Source: Eopsaltria australis (lineage: Eukaryota; Chordata; Aves; Passeriformes; Petroicidae). From it: DNA of 64,000 nt. Both the position numbers and the translations under genes were made by a program. Numbering within the stretch: the stretch's first letter is position 1; each line of letters opens with the position of its first letter. Shown in pieces: positions 29,260 through 43,152 of the stretch. The stretch spans positions 2,101,501 through 2,165,500 of the forward strand of contig JAVTVJ010000130.1 of the NCBI GenBank assembly GCA_034509425.1. Reading direction: 5' to 3'. Under the pieces are notes generated by a model. That model was not told the origin of the DNA, did not search any database, and saw only the letters and a list, made by a program, of their open reading frames with translations.

Positions 29260-32200
29260 CACATTAGAGGTGAATTAATATCTGTCACACACTTTGAAGG
29301 TTCTTTAAAAAATGAAGACAAATAGATCTCTCTGTAGAAATCTTTGCATAAGATTTTAGTCAGACAGCTCCACCTTCACTTCAGTAGGACTAAATGAGAT
29401 GTATCAGAGTAAAGTCATTGTTCTTTGGTGCATTAGCATTTTCTTAAAAGATATTCAGCACTCTGTTTTAGAAAACAGAAATCACTCAAGATGACTTCTT
29501 TGGTATTCAGCATGAAAACAATCAAAACACGTTTAATGTGAGCTCTGTTTAAAAAGAACTAAATTGTTTTATCAAAAAAGTTATACTAGATTTTTACAGA
29601 GAGACCAAGGAAAATTAAACCTGTGAACAATACAGGGCATTTGGAAATAGACTTCATCTGAAATTCCAAACATTGGAAACAAGGCAGAATGAACAAACAC
29701 TTTCTTTGAAATTAACTGTATTGAGACAGAGCAATGGCTGCCTACTGAGATTTGGAAATAAATTTATCTTATTGTCTCCTTATTCTAGAGAAAGGATGGA
29801 TGAGATGTGACTTGTATCTCCCAGACAAGGCATCTAGCATTGATTAGAGAAGTTCTAATCAATTCATTTGCTTGCAGCCCAAATGAACTCAGTTGTTTGC
29901 CATCTTGAACACAGCTCCCAGTGTTAAGAGTGGTCCCCAAAAGGAAGATTTATCACTGCAGTAACAATGAAGGGATGGACAGCAGCAACACTTTGCTCCA
30001 TAGCCTGGGGTGCCCTGATCAGCTCTGAGTTTTATGAGAAATCCACTGCAGGAAAATCTCTGGAAATGCTCTGGCTGTGCCAGCACTGTACACAGCCTGC
30101 TGGCAACAGAGAGAAAAGGGGATGTGTGGGGTCAAAAATACATCATTTTTCCAACAAAGAGAAGGAATGCTACAGGCAAGTGCAGTTACACCTGACAGCA
30201 AAATGACCCAGCCAGGCATCAAGTGCACTAACCTCTGTCCAAGCTGGATTCTACTCAGAGGAATAAGAATATTCAAAGAGAAAAACTAGGACATTAAAAG
30301 TCTTCTTTGGAGATTTGTTCATATAATAAAGCACAACAGAAATCTTTTTGTAGGATTCTATTTCTACCCTGAGGTCTTTACTGGCTATTAATTAAAAATG
30401 TATTGTCTGCTCAGATAGACAAAGACATTCAGGAACTCAAGTAAAAGATAAAAAAAAAAATAGACTCCACATAATTAAAAAGAATTCTGAAATAAGTTTA
30501 ATTATGTGTTTTATCCTCTCTGAAAAGCAATTTAAGTACGTTTCCTTTGCTATCAATAATGACATTAATGAGATGACTTTCAGCAGTCCCAAGAACCCAG
30601 TAAACCAAGAAGGGCCCCTGGGGCACAAGTACTGTAGTCTGAAATCCAGGGCCATGTACACAGACCTTGCATGCACAGAACAGCAGCTTCTTTTGGACAC
30701 GGCTGTGCTTCCTGAAGCGGTGCTTTCAACTCCGTTCTCTCCAAAAGTATTGTACATATACAATTTTTTATATTATTATGCCTGATGCACTGTAAACACT
30801 AAAAGCTCTGTTGATTTTACAGGTCACTGAGAACACAACCAGCAATAGGACAAAGTTGTCACTGCAGCCTTTTCTTTCTCCTCACAAGTTTTGCTTTGGT
30901 TCTATCCTTGCACAGGGAACACCCACCTAATCCATAATATTCTGCTAATTATTTCTTGCCGAGAATACTTTTATCCCCATGAAAATTTCACCTGCCACTG
31001 TGACAGAAACAAAACATAAATGCCTGGCATAAAGAAATAAGATCTAGCAGGAGCTTATAACATTTTCTTGACAGAACTGTCTGGCTTAGTTTGAATTTCT
31101 AGAAACAGCACTCTGTTGAGAAAGCACAAGCATCCACCCCCCTCTGCAACCCATTCCATGGATTCTTTCTCTAGATCCACCAGCAACACAGAGAAACTCT
31201 GTCACAAGCTTTCAGAGACTGCAAGCAGCAGCACATCAGCTCCCACGGGGAGGCCCTGGCTGCCAAGCAAGACCTGGCAATGCCGCGGATGAAGCTGTTG
31301 GTGCCAGGCTCCCGAGCAGGGCTAGTGCTACCAGGGGCTGGTAGCCCTTGCTGCCATCCTGCCCCTGCCCTTTCATCCTCATAAGAGTTTATAACCAGTG
31401 CTAAGGAGGCTGAAGAAACCTCCTGGCCCAAGGAAAGGCTGAGGAGCAGAGGGCTTCATCAGACTTATTTATGGGAGAATGTAACCCCCCTAGGTTTAGC
31501 CTGCTACCCTCTCCCCCTCTCATTTTTGCCCGAGTTGTGGTCAAATGAGCCACTCAAAGCAGCCATGAACTGTTGCCTCAACCCCAGGTACTACAAAAAC
31601 AGCAGGCACAATGATGGTGGCTACAGACAAGAACCCTCGCAATGCCAGAGAGCCAGAAAAAAGAAAGACCTCAGTTAAAAAAATTACTGACCTTTTTCTT
31701 GGTGGCTTGTTCCCTTGAGGGCTGGGATCCTCTCAGCCTGGGCCTGCTGCTCCTGGGCACTGCTGCCCTGCACCATCTGCCTGTGGTGTCAGTGTTTCTC
31801 TCGCCCAGGGTGCCATGTTGTGCTTCTCCCGGGGCAGCACCTCCTTGAAGGATAGGTTCATGCTTCCTTTGTGGAAGGAATGCAACGCCCACTTTAGCTA
31901 CATATTTTGTATTTTCTATTTCTTCTTCTCTTCCTGGGTGTTTTTTCCCTTCCGGGGGTGCCACACACAGCTGCAGCAGCTCTAGGCTCCATGTTTCCCC
32001 TGAGGTGATCATGATCTTTTTCCCACCTCAGCCCCTCCTGAGGTGCAGGGAGGGTCCTTCTGATGCACCTGGGCTGGCAGGTGTGCAGAGACACCTGAGC
32101 AACCCCAAAGTGCCTGGGAGCAAGCAAACTGCCATTAAAATGTCCCTCGCCTTGCCCTGAGGTGCACACCAGCCCTGGAGCCAGCCAGGCTCAGCTGAAG

Positions 32201-33849
32201 GCCGTGAGGGGAGAGTGCTCTGCCCTCACGCCTCCATCTGCACGGCAAAATGGCGGCTGCGCTGCAGGGCGGGAAGGGGCACCGTGAGGGAGGGCAAGGC
32301 AGAGCTTTCCACAAGAGCTGCTGCAGTGCCGTGTTCTTCAAATGGAACTCCTGCATTTGTTTGATCCAACAGATCTTTGTGTGATGCAGACACAAAGAAC
32401 AGGGAATTGTGAGGGCGCCCAGGCCTCAAAGCTGCAACATGAACAGCAGGAGCTCTGCTTGCCCCCGGTGAGTTTGAGGGGCTGAATTTGGGGAGCCAAC
32501 TGCCCTTGTGGTTTTCATTACAGCATTTTCACTAAAATTTCCACATAATCTCTGCCCCACTTCCATTATTATACAGAAACTTTTTTCTTTTGGAAAATGC
32601 CAGAGTTGAGGATGTTCCTTGTCTTTGCAGGCAAGTCACTCTGGTGCATGAAAAGACTTAGCGGAGCACCAAAGTTTAGAAAAAAAAAATAACTGAGCAT
32701 ATACTGAAACTCTCCTTTTCAGTCTTCTCAGAAATGATGCTTCTAGCAGTCACTATTTATGCCTGACTATCTGACTGTACATGTTTTACATACAAACGCC
32801 ATCTGCCTGCACGTGAACATCTGTGAGCCAGATTCTGCCCCGCTGGAAATGCACACTGGTATGATTCTTTCATGAGCTGGTGGTTTTGGGCTTTTTTTTG
32901 CTCTTGACAGTACTGATATCAATTTAGTGCAATTTCATTAAATTTGGTGGAGCTTTTTTTTGCTCTATTGAAAAGTCAGAGCTGACTCTTCTGCATTATG
33001 TCAGTCTAAAATAATCATACATAAGGTCAGATTTTGTCTTTAATCATTTTTGTTTTCAATAGTCTGTACTGAAAAGACATGGATATCAACCAGTTTCTCC
33101 TTTCTTCTGGTTTAACACTGCCTAAACTGCATATCCACAGCACCAGAACTGTTATTTCATTGCTGATTGCCAGCTAGAGTGGGGAGCTCTTTCTAAGCAA
33201 CAAATCTATTGTTTTCTTTTTTCATTTATTTTTATGTATTAATAACAATATATTCCTGTATTCTGGAAGTCTTCTTGTGAACATAAAGAAATTAAAAATA
33301 GAAATTCCCTCCTCCTGCAGGCCCCCACATAAATTTATTTTACTATTAATCATCTACTGTAGTACCGATCTAAATCAGGCTGAAAACCCTGAGCACAATA
33401 TCTCTCATTTTCACTTCATTCTGTAAATTCTGTAAATAGGCTCCATTATTTTTTCTGCACCCTCTTTCATTTTTTTCCTCAGATGCACTTTTTCTTTCTA
33501 AATTATTCCTCATTTACTCCATTTTTAGTCTGTCTTCCTTCACCACATACTCTGTTCTTCATCATTTTGTTCTCGTGATTTTTCCCCTGTAAACCTCACT
33601 GTCATCATGGAAACCAGTGAAAAAGGGAGACACTTTGCAAGTCATGCAAAACTAAAACTATGGGGTTTCAATTTATTTTGGCAAAGCCCTAATAATTGAC
33701 ATAGAACTGTGATTTATCAAAGGACCTTTATTATGAAAATAAATCCTAGTAAGAATTGCTTTTTCAGGGGCTTTGCAATTAAAGATAAAACTATCCACAA
33801 AAAAACTGTAACATGTAAATGGAATGTGACTACCGAAATGGAAATTATC
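29260..33849. other. Intergenic; GC-richer patches at about 31.1-32.5 kb
   Basis: Mostly AT-rich. Between 31130 and 32450 the GC content rises and several overlapping frames stay open on both strands. None has a recognisable domain. The YY1-type motif at 32247 lies here. Confidence 0.5.
32247..32384 (+). other. YY1-type motif overlapping an ATG, with a 44-codon open frame
   Basis: AAAATGGCGGC at 32247-32257 is a perfect YY1 motif of the kind found just after transcription starts. Its ATG at 32250 begins MAAALQGG and runs 44 codons to TGA at 32382. The surroundings (about 31640-32450) are GC-richer than the flanks. I do not recognise the peptide. It might be a promoter with a short upstream frame, an lncRNA start, or a retrocopied 5' end. 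Confidence 0.25.
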
Positions 33850-34870
33850 ATACGTGAGGTAAAAAAAAGAAGAGCTTAAAGCACTGAAATTGGAAGGACA
33901 GGATAATCTCTGTCCCTGGGTTCTGAAAGAACTGGCACATGAAATTGCATGTCCAGCAGCAAGAATTTTTAATAAAGCTGCTGACTGGTAGCAGAGCACT
34001 GCTGAAAAGCAAACCTCTCGCCAGGATTTCAGAAAGGGGAAAAAAGGATAAGGAGAAAACATTAAAGTGGCCTCAAAAATATTCAAGGATCTAGAAGGTT
34101 TTTTCTTTAAGAAAAAACATCCATGTGAGTAGAAAAAAAAAAAAAAAGGAAAATGAGAGAAAATGCAAGCTAAGTTTACCAAAGGTGAAGGAGGTTGAGT
34201 GAATGTATCTCTCTTGATTAAAACCATTGCTTTAATCAGGAGAAAGTGATACAGATAAGACCTATCAGGCTTCTGCAAAGAAAGTTGTGGATAAAATGCT
34301 AAAGCAGCAAAAGCCCTTGGTTGTGCTAGAAGAGGAATTGTTGTCTCAAGGGAGGATATTATTGTAATTCTTGAAGGATCAATACTGGAATCTGCCTTAT
34401 TTAATATTTGCAGTAATGATTGCCACAAAAAGAGTATGCTAATGAAATTCTGCTGAAAGCAAACACTGAGAGCTATTACTGACACAGAGGAGGATTAAAG
34501 GCTTAAATAGGAAAGAAATAGATGCTGTGACAACTGAAATAACAGAAATGGAATGAAATTTCACAGCATATAATGCATGTATGAAAAACCAACAGCAGGA
34601 GCTCGGCACTTGGAAACCAAACACTGAAGAGATCCATTAGTTGAACATAGGCTACCTGTGAGTCACAGCTCTGAAGACATTTGTGCCAAAGGTGATCACA
34701 ATCCTAAAATATTCTAGGTTTGGTATTGCTAATAGATATATGAAAATATTAATACAACTCCACAAGGCATTCCTGAAAGCTCACCTCAAACATTTCTTTT
34801 TATTCTCCATGTCTGAGTGCTAGGACAGGTGGAAGAGTGCTGAAAAATGGGGAAGCTTCTCTTATTGAGA
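33850..34870 (+). mobile_element. Ancient CR1/L3-type LINE relic (reverse transcriptase region to near the 3' end)
   Basis: Three blocks in order and on the same strand match CR1-superfamily reverse transcriptases. At 33914-33970, PWVLKELAHEIA corresponds to the start of the RT domain. At 34373-34425, GSILESALFNICSND corresponds to the GSVLGPxLFNIFINDL motif. At 34740-34797, CACAAGGCATTCCTGAAAGC corresponds to the conserved KALVRPHLEY-coding part. Stops and frameshifts are frequent, so it is dead and old. It lies alone in the intergenic region upstream of DMRTB1. Its antisense strand happens to stay open for 270 codons. Confidence 0.7.
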
Positions 34871-36568
34871 TAATGAATATAGTTCATCTTCTTTTCCCAG
34901 ACTTATTAACAAGGTATTAAAAATATATAATATTCCCCAGTTCACCGTTTTGAATCACAAGACTGCTGGATAGATCAATGTCATTATAATGTAGCCAATA
35001 AATCAACACTAAAATATGTAATTTTGTGAGGATGGCTGCCTAATTATTTTCGCTGTGTAATCACCCTTAAAGATCCACATTATACTTTATTTACTACCTC
35101 AACACAAATATTCATGATAATCTCTATTTTTTACAGTAAGGGAGACTCATTTAGATAAGATTTCCTACAGATAATGATGTTTTTATTTGCTTTTTAACAA
35201 TTTGTTTTTAAAAGGGTAACATTTAACAGATAACACTTGGGGAAAGTGAAGATTAAGATCTGCGTACTGGCTGAGACTTGTCTGAATTAAGAATAGATAC
35301 AAATACTTTATTTTAGTTATGATGTTGTCTTATTCTTTTATTAAAGAAAATTAATTATTTTTTTAACCTACACTTTTTGTAAAAGATAGATATTGTATCT
35401 AATTGGTGCATGTATTACATCTACTCCTCTATCTCTGGTTAACAATTTAAAATACAGTACAGATTTGTACAGTACAGAGATGTATAGATTTTCCATTAAA
35501 GAGCAGGAAATCTTTGGCTGCCTGCCAGTAAATAGTCTGTGAACACTTCTGCTAACTGCAAATAAGAATCACTATCATTAACACTTCAAACTTGAGAATA
35601 CAGTGTGCTCAAAAATACCAGACTTGTTTGGTTTCGTATGAGTTATGAGGTAAAGAACGCTAAAATAAAATACAAATAAATTATTTCGGTAAACTTTGTG
35701 AATGCACACGTTAGTCAGGAACACTCATCTTTATGTGAATGTATTAATTCACTTTATTATGTGTATTCATGTTAGTGCTTTCATTCCATTGTACAAAAGG
35801 TAATATCTTATACTAATAATACCAATATTGAAGGTAAATCTTATATTAAATATGTGAGGAAGTTTACTATAATATTGAAAAACAGCATGTTCCAAGTCAA
35901 CATTTTCAGATCCATTATCCAGGAAAAACAGGCATCATATGTTAAGGGACTGGAATCCTAATAAACCTTAAGACAGCAGTCCTGTTGTATGCAAACTGAT
36001 TAGAGTGTGAAGCTTGTGGGCTCAATGTGCTTTGAAAGCAAACTCTCCTTCAGGAATAAGGACATTTCTGGTGGTGGAGGCCGAGGATGGCTGAGGCAGA
36101 GCTCGGGCACTCGATGGATGGGGCACTGTGCATGAAATCCACTCCCTGTCCTGGAGTGTCAAAGCAGGCCTACCACTCCTCCTGCCAGAAATGCAGCTCC
36201 AGTCCTCAGCTTAAATGTGGGATTTTGATAAGACTTAAACTCTTCAGTATTTGATTTTAAACAAAAATGAGTGTGTTTGCTGGTGCTGGTATTTCAAAGA
36301 TGATCACATACAACTACTGCTGTTCAGCCAAAACTAGAAATCCTTATGAGGAATCATTGCTCATCATCAACCATCAGGTACCATTACTTCCCACCACTGC
36401 TAGCCTTGTATTCCCTGCTATTTCACATGCACGGGAGAGGCTGGGGAAGGAGAAGGCTGAGAAGTTGCTGTCAGCTGTGCCCTGGATGGGTGAAAGTCCC
36501 ATACTCTGCTGTGGGCGCTCGGCTGCCCTTTCCCTCCCTCCCACTGCTGTGGGCAGCCGGGGCGAGCT
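34871..36568. other. Intergenic, very AT-rich, nothing recognised
   Basis: No open frame or repeat of note until GC rises at about 36420, ahead of the minisatellite. Confidence 0.55.
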
Positions 36569-36662
36569 GAGGGCTACCAGGGCACATTGAGGGCTGCCAG
36601 GGCACATCGAGGGTTGCCAGGGCATTTTGAGGGTTGCCAGGGCACACTGAGGGCTGCCACGG
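36569..36662. repeat. 20-bp minisatellite, about 4.6 copies
   Basis: The unit GAGGGCTGCCAGGGCACAYT starts at 36569, 36589, 36609, 36629 and 36649, with 0-4 changes per copy. Because 20 is not a multiple of 3, the repeat is read in successive frames, and it props up several spurious open frames on both strands across 36370-36870. Confidence 0.9.
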
Positions 36663-36871
36663 GTGCCCCAAGCATGGTGCTCCACAGGGCCAGGACTGGG
36701 AGCAGAGCAGCCGCCCAGGGGAACAGGCTGCTGCCCAAGAAAAAGCTAAAGAAGGCACTGCCTGCAGCAGCCACTGCTGTGGAGATCAGTCTTTCCATCA
36801 GCACAACCCTGCAGGTACAGGCAACCTTTAATGACAGTTGGGTCCCACAGCTCCAGGGAAACTGGAGATGA

Positions 36872-39800
36872 TTTGGTGTCTTTTTCTATTTGTTTTCTGG
36901 AGTTGATCAAACTAAACTTTCCTGACTTAAAATCAGTTTTGGTTTAGATTCAAAGGAAATACTGCTAACAATCTATTGTCTGATTCTGTTATTTCTATGC
37001 TTTGTAAGAACTAATCTTGCAAATATTTACATTTATTGTGATGAAAGACAGTCAGATTTCATGATCACAAAGAATGAAATGCCAAGGAAATGTGCCTCTT
37101 TCCCTCTTTTTCTGAAAGTGAAAATACTTTACTATGGCTTCACACCAGTGCATGCTTATCAAACCTGCGGGTCAGGTGTCTGCTACTTTTATGTCTTCTT
37201 CATCCATAATCTCTGCTGTCACAGGTGATTTGCTGTTCACTGTTGAATAAGTGGACTTCTTTTTAAATTTGCTTCATCAAGGAGGTAGAAAAGAGGACGA
37301 TGCCCTATCAATGCATTGATTGTATTTTCTTTTCCACTGTTCACTTTTTACATTGTGTTAGTGGACTTTAAAGTTCCAGGAGCCAGCTGAGGTAGCTCAC
37401 CAACACATTTCATGTAGAAATGCAAGTTATCTTAACACAGCAAGAACGTAGGGCAGGAGAGATTTACTTCCCCAGTTTGAAGACAGGCAGTCATCCTTTC
37501 AATTTATCTTTTTATGTTCATATTTGCAGAAGTCCTCTCCTGTGAAAATATACCTCCAGTATATGTACATATACTGTACATAAAATCTACAAGGTTCTAT
37601 TAAATTGGAAAGATTATTTCGTCATTGTCCATAGAAAAATGTATGGAAAAAACAAAGAGAAGGAATCTTTGTTAAATCTTAAACAGCATCCTTCAGTATA
37701 CCTGGCTGGAATGAGCTAATTCAAATTCATCACTGGTGGTGCTTGTATTCTCTTCCCCACTACAAATCAGTTTCTCTCTGACATACAGGGTTAAGGAGCC
37801 AGCAAGAAGCTTTATCATCTCACTGGGAGTCTATCAATTCCCAGAATCATCCCCAAAGACCAGATGATGTTCTATTGGTGTGAATACCAGAAATCAATTT
37901 TAGCATGCGTGCCAGAGATTAATCATCACTACTCTTGTCTGTTCTGTCTCCAAGCTAAACAGTTTGATGATAGTCTCTCATTCTATGCTGGTAAGTAACT
38001 GCTATTTGGTCATTTCATTTTTATTGGCTTCACTGAAGTATCTGTGAAGGGCCCAAGCTGAAGAGGAAGAAATTATGGCAAACAGATGGTTTTATTTATT
38101 TTGCATTGTTTAAGTTACTTCAGATATTCTGAAATCTAATTCAGATGTGAGGTGGAGAAATGCATTTAGAAAATGTGGGATATGTACCAGTGTTGACAAT
38201 CACAAATGGAATCCTGCCCACAGCAAGTACACTTGATGTTTGTAGTGGTCTTTCAGCTGTCTCCTGCCTTATCCATCTATTAGCATTGCTTTAGGCTTGC
38301 TGACAAGGTAATATGACAATTTCAGCACAAAGTAGGTGCTAAGCAAAGATGACTCTAAACGGGCCACCTACTTACTGTGGAGAGCGTGACTGTTTCTGCA
38401 TGAAATCCTTTTTTTGCTCTTTGGGAGAATTCAAATGTGATTTTCTGTTCTTTGTGTCTGAGATAATATGACAAGAACTATAGCTGAGGGGAAGGAGAAT
38501 GAGGACTCTGTATTAGAAATGTGTTTATTTCTCTAGGCAGAAGACTGATTGACAAGCTGAGTGGTATCCAGGATAAAACTCACTAAATTTGGGAGCTTAC
38601 TGAAGTAAAATGGTGCTGTAACTAAGGCACCCCCGCAGCTGCCTTAGCACTACCAGAGTGGACTATTCGTTGGGTTTTCAGTTTCTCTTTTTTCTATTAA
38701 TGCCTACAAAGGTGACCTTCTAAAGAAACAAAAGATTTCTTCTGAAGGGATAATTATTTTCTTAGACATGGAAATATAAGCAAACAATCAGACTTCAATG
38801 ATACAGTGATCTTTATTTATTGCAAACTGACGGAACATCTCCCACAGGACTTTTTTACCGCGGATCTATGTTTTCTAGATAGGGATCTTTAAACACTCTA
38901 CCACTGATTTGGGGAAAGCATCTGTGTGTGTGTGTATTTATGTCTGTCTCATTCTTTTCCCCTTAATGTATTTTATTTCCTGCTTATATGAGAGGTGTAT
39001 TGATGCAGAATAAGAACTGCCACATGTTTGGTTTCCTTGCTGGGGTTGATTTCTCTTCAGGTCCACCCCACCCTTCTGGAACTCATGAAACAACCAGATC
39101 ACAGAGTTTCCAGTTTAATCACTATTTCTTTTCTCTCAAATAAAGATCTTTTTACAATAAACAAACAGCAGTGTTACTAATAAAGTCTCTGCTATTAATA
39201 TTTAAGAACTGTTATATATTAAAAAGATACTCAATTTTAAGTACTCAAGATTTCTTTTAGTTGTGTTTGTTAAAGAAACCAGAAGTGCTTATATAACTTT
39301 GATACATTTTTAAGACTTTAAAATATGTGTAAACTCCATCCAATTTTCTCTGATCACAGCATAGAGTTTCACCTTTTTGACTAAGCTGAAAGTCAAAATC
39401 TAATTGTGCTCTGGTTATAACTGTTTTAAACACAACAAAACAAAACAAAAAAACCCATCTCAGTGGAATTCCTGCTTGCTTTACAGAAGACAACATTTTA
39501 AAATAAAGGAATTGATGCCAAAAGAGAATTAAAAAGCTAAATCTTACTATTTCAATTTAAAGAACTTTACTGTGAACAGGTTTAAAAAAGGTGTAACCCA
39601 AACACATTTCAGCCATTTCAAATTTTAAGGTAGATAAGGTATAATAATATTGCACTGTTTCTATGCTTCACTTTTCCTCACATTTAAAAAAAAGTGTTTA
39701 CTACAGTACAATTTCACACTGATTAGAAAAGTGGAAAATACAGTGTCCAGAAGTGACTGGAAGTTTATTCATTGTCATGTAGGCTTGCTTTGGGCAGGAT

Positions 39801-42800
39801 CAGCCAAGCTCGTGAGCTTGTCAGCAGAGAGCTGAGCCCTGCAGTTCTGTGGCGACACTGATGGATGTGCTCTGAGCTCAGCAGTGAGAGGGGGTTTGGA
39901 ACTGCAGGTCAGCCAGAGGATGTTTGAAATGTTTTCTTATTTTTTATAAAGAGCTTCTAAATATGAGGATGCTAAATATGCTACTTCTTAAAATGATATT
40001 CTGGGCCAGGTCAAGGTGAGAGTCCTTCTTGGGCAGTTCTGCCTCTGCAGGTAAATCTCCACACGTCAATTCTGCCCTGGCTGAGCTCTAAACAGTTCTA
40101 CACAGTTATAACAGAGAAGAGCTGATAATACCACTGCTACACCCATCTTTATATAATGACTTATGACTTATCCATAATGGATACTTCCAAACTACAAAGA
40201 TAAAAAGATAATTTTTGAATAGAGGATTTTACCTTCATATGTGACGTCTCAAAAATTTGAAAGATACTCTTGATTTTTATGTATAAGAGAATGTATTTCA
40301 AACCAAGTGTGGAAATATTAATGGAGATCTCAGACTGAACACATTTCTTGATTAAGTTGCTGTTGCTCTGTGAAATGCCAGACAATTCTCTTGCCACAGA
40401 ACAGTTTTCTTGCCAAAAAACATTTACTGTATGACTATTAGCTGGAAAGTCTGAGGAGGAGGAAAAAAACCCAAACCCCAATTTTCTGCTATTCACTTTT
40501 AAGGCAGTCTTTTGATTTCTTCTCTTTTAGCTAAGTCATTGTTTTTCCTCGCTGTTTCATGTACAAAGCAAACTGCATACCAAAACCACACACTTGATAT
40601 GATTCAAAAGTTGGAAAGGAATAGAGATATTACTGTTATTGATTTCAATAACATAAAGTCAGCAGGTTGCCTTTCTTTCATTTTGGCAAGATAATAATTC
40701 TTATAAATGCTACTTTAATACAGAACTCTTTACATACTTTATGTTCTGTTCCCACCATATGTTACATAAAATGCTAGAGAAAACTAAGTTCTACAGAAAA
40801 GCCTTTATTGTGCCTCATTTTCTTTCAAATATGAACAAAGAAGAAAATTATAACAGGCATGGAGCTGCATCCACATACAAGTCTACACCTCATTCCAAAA
40901 ATGTATTTTGAAATTGTTCTATCTTCTCTCTGTTATGGTTTTCTTACAGTGTGTGATTAGGCCAACTCAAATATATATACAAACACATAACAGGATTGGA
41001 GTAACAAAATTCTTTGAACTGCCTGCAGAAATAAGGATTTACGTCACAAGCAAGTAAAATGTTCACTTTTCTACAAAAAGCAAGTTTAGTTATGTTTGAA
41101 ACAAACTATATGGAAAGTATAATAAATCCTGAATGTTTAGGTGAAAGTTTTTCAAAAGAAAAATCCACGTGACTTTGAAAGATATGGTGTAATTAGTGAC
41201 TGAACTGATGCAGCCCATGGCTGGTACACCATTTTTGAAAGAGAAGAGATAAATTTCTGTGTATTTGAGTGTCTTGAAGAATAGTATTATGTGACTCAGA
41301 ATAGAAAATTACATGTAGCCTACCTTTCTCCCCCTCTGCTCAAGTATCCAGATGAACACAGATTGGGTATCTATGAAAAGATATAATTACAGTTTTTTAA
41401 AATGTGTCATCCACCCTCTTTCATTCTACAGCTAAATTAGCACATCCCCAGCATACAGTAAAAATATGAAGCATAAAATTGGGAATATTTTATCTCTCTA
41501 TATTTAATACAGAGTCAATGTTTGGAATTAGTATGGGAAGATCAAGGCCTTGGCACAGGCAAGCAGCACTTCAGGTCTGCATTGAAGAGCAGCTTCTATT
41601 GAAGGCACATCAAGCAAGTGCCTTCCTGAACTGGGAAGAAACGGTAACACACACATGCCCATGCACATGAAGCTGGCTCTGCACATTAAGCTTTGGAAGC
41701 CATCTCAGGAAAATCGGCTGCAAGTGGGCACAGGGAGCTGCTGGCACTCCCACAAGAGTGGGCACAGACAGGACCCCTGACTGCACTGGAGCAAAGGCAC
41801 AGCTGAGAGCCCTCCCAAAGAGCAGCTGCCAAAGGCTCAGTCTGCGACTGGGATGGCAAAATCTGCAGGCTAGGATTGGTGCTGAGTGCTTGAGGAATTA
41901 AATGCATTTGAGGATTTGGGTCTAAATTGCTTTCAGGAGCAAGCCCAGGCTCCTGTGCCAGTATTGCACTCACAAAATATCTCTCGGGGAGGAAAAATCC
42001 TACTGGAAACCTCCAGGACTTCGGTGCAAAGTTCTACTGGGTCTTTTGCAAAGTTAGGAGCCTGAAATTTCGACTGAGCTTTGGTGGGCCCAGGGGCTGG
42101 CTGTTCACTGCAAAAAAACTTGTTGCCGAACCACACTGTTGCCAAATCCCTAACGGGCCTGCTCTGTTGGGGCCTCACCCCCCAAGGTGTTGAAGGGTGC
42201 ACTAAATTTTGCAGGATTATTTGCACCAAGGGAAGGGCTTCTGCCAGGTTCTGTGAAACAAACTCCATTGCAGTTAGAATTGTTTCAGAGCAAGCAGACA
42301 GATGTTACCTGGTTCTCTTGAAACTTAGTAGAAAGCTTCACTGCTCTTTAGCGATTAATTTTTATGGTGCTCTCTTTAACAGAAGTTATTGCCTCCTTAA
42401 GATTTTAAAACAGCTATTGTATAGGTGAGAAAATTCAGCAGTGCTGTGCCTTACGTTACAAAGTGGGGAGTTTTCTCCTGAAGTGGGCTACTGTGTAAAC
42501 CACGGCAGCATGCAGCTACCAGCAGTAACAAATAACAAGTACTTCCAAAGCAATACTAAAACTGGAGCATTCCTGTATTTCTAATTGTAAGCCTTTGTTT
42601 CCAGACAATAAGGAATTCTGAGACAGGAGCCAGGTCTTTGGAATGACATATGCTTTCCACCTTCGTCCCAGTACCTTCTTTCGAAAAACAGAATGATGAA
42701 AGTTCTTTTTCTATTGAGGCAGTCACTCCTCCTGATCAAGAGAAGCATGCTGCAAATTGGAAACAAAACGGGACTGAAGTCCTGCACATATCAAAAGCGA

Positions 42801-42894
42801 ATGTCTGAGGGTATGAAAGTGGATGCAGATATTAAAAGTGCCAAAAGGGAAAACTATCTTTTAGGGCACTACTGTAAGGGACATTCCTGTCCGT
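36872..42894. other. Intergenic, upstream of DMRTB1
   Basis: AT-rich with short chance frames. A perfect 18-bp palindrome sits at 37558-37575 and a short TG run near 38926. Distal DMRTB1 control elements could lie here but cannot be picked out by eye. Confidence 0.55.
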
Positions 42895-43152
42895 GCATGC
42901 CGGGCCCTGCAAACCCCTCATCCCTGCGAGCACCAGCACAGGGCGATGGACCCGCCCGTAGCGCCCGTCCCCCCCGCGGCTCCTGCGGCCTCAGCCCGCC
43001 ACGGCTGGGGCTCGGCTCCCGCCCGCACCAAAGGGCGCAGGGGGTGCCCGGGGGAGCCGTGCCTGGCGCAGGGCAGGGAGCCAGCAGGGCCCAGGGCGTT
43101 CCCCACCCGCTGCCATGGGCTCTCCTGCCCGCCGGCCCGGGTTGTTACATGC

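Noticed and set aside
33673..34485. 270-codon minus-strand open frame as a gene
   Set aside because: It lies antisense to a LINE relic with reverse transcriptase motifs on the + strand. The peptide is Phe/Ser-rich with homopolymer runs and shows no domain.
36267..36871. Several overlapping open frames on both strands around 36.3-36.9 kb
   Set aside because: They are sustained by the 20-bp minisatellite and GC-rich composition, and the repeated peptides shift frame with each unit.
1..42890. LRP8 exons upstream of DMRTB1
   Set aside because: No LDL-receptor class A, EGF or YWTD-type sequence was found in any frame. Mammalian spacing would also put LRP8 outside the window.
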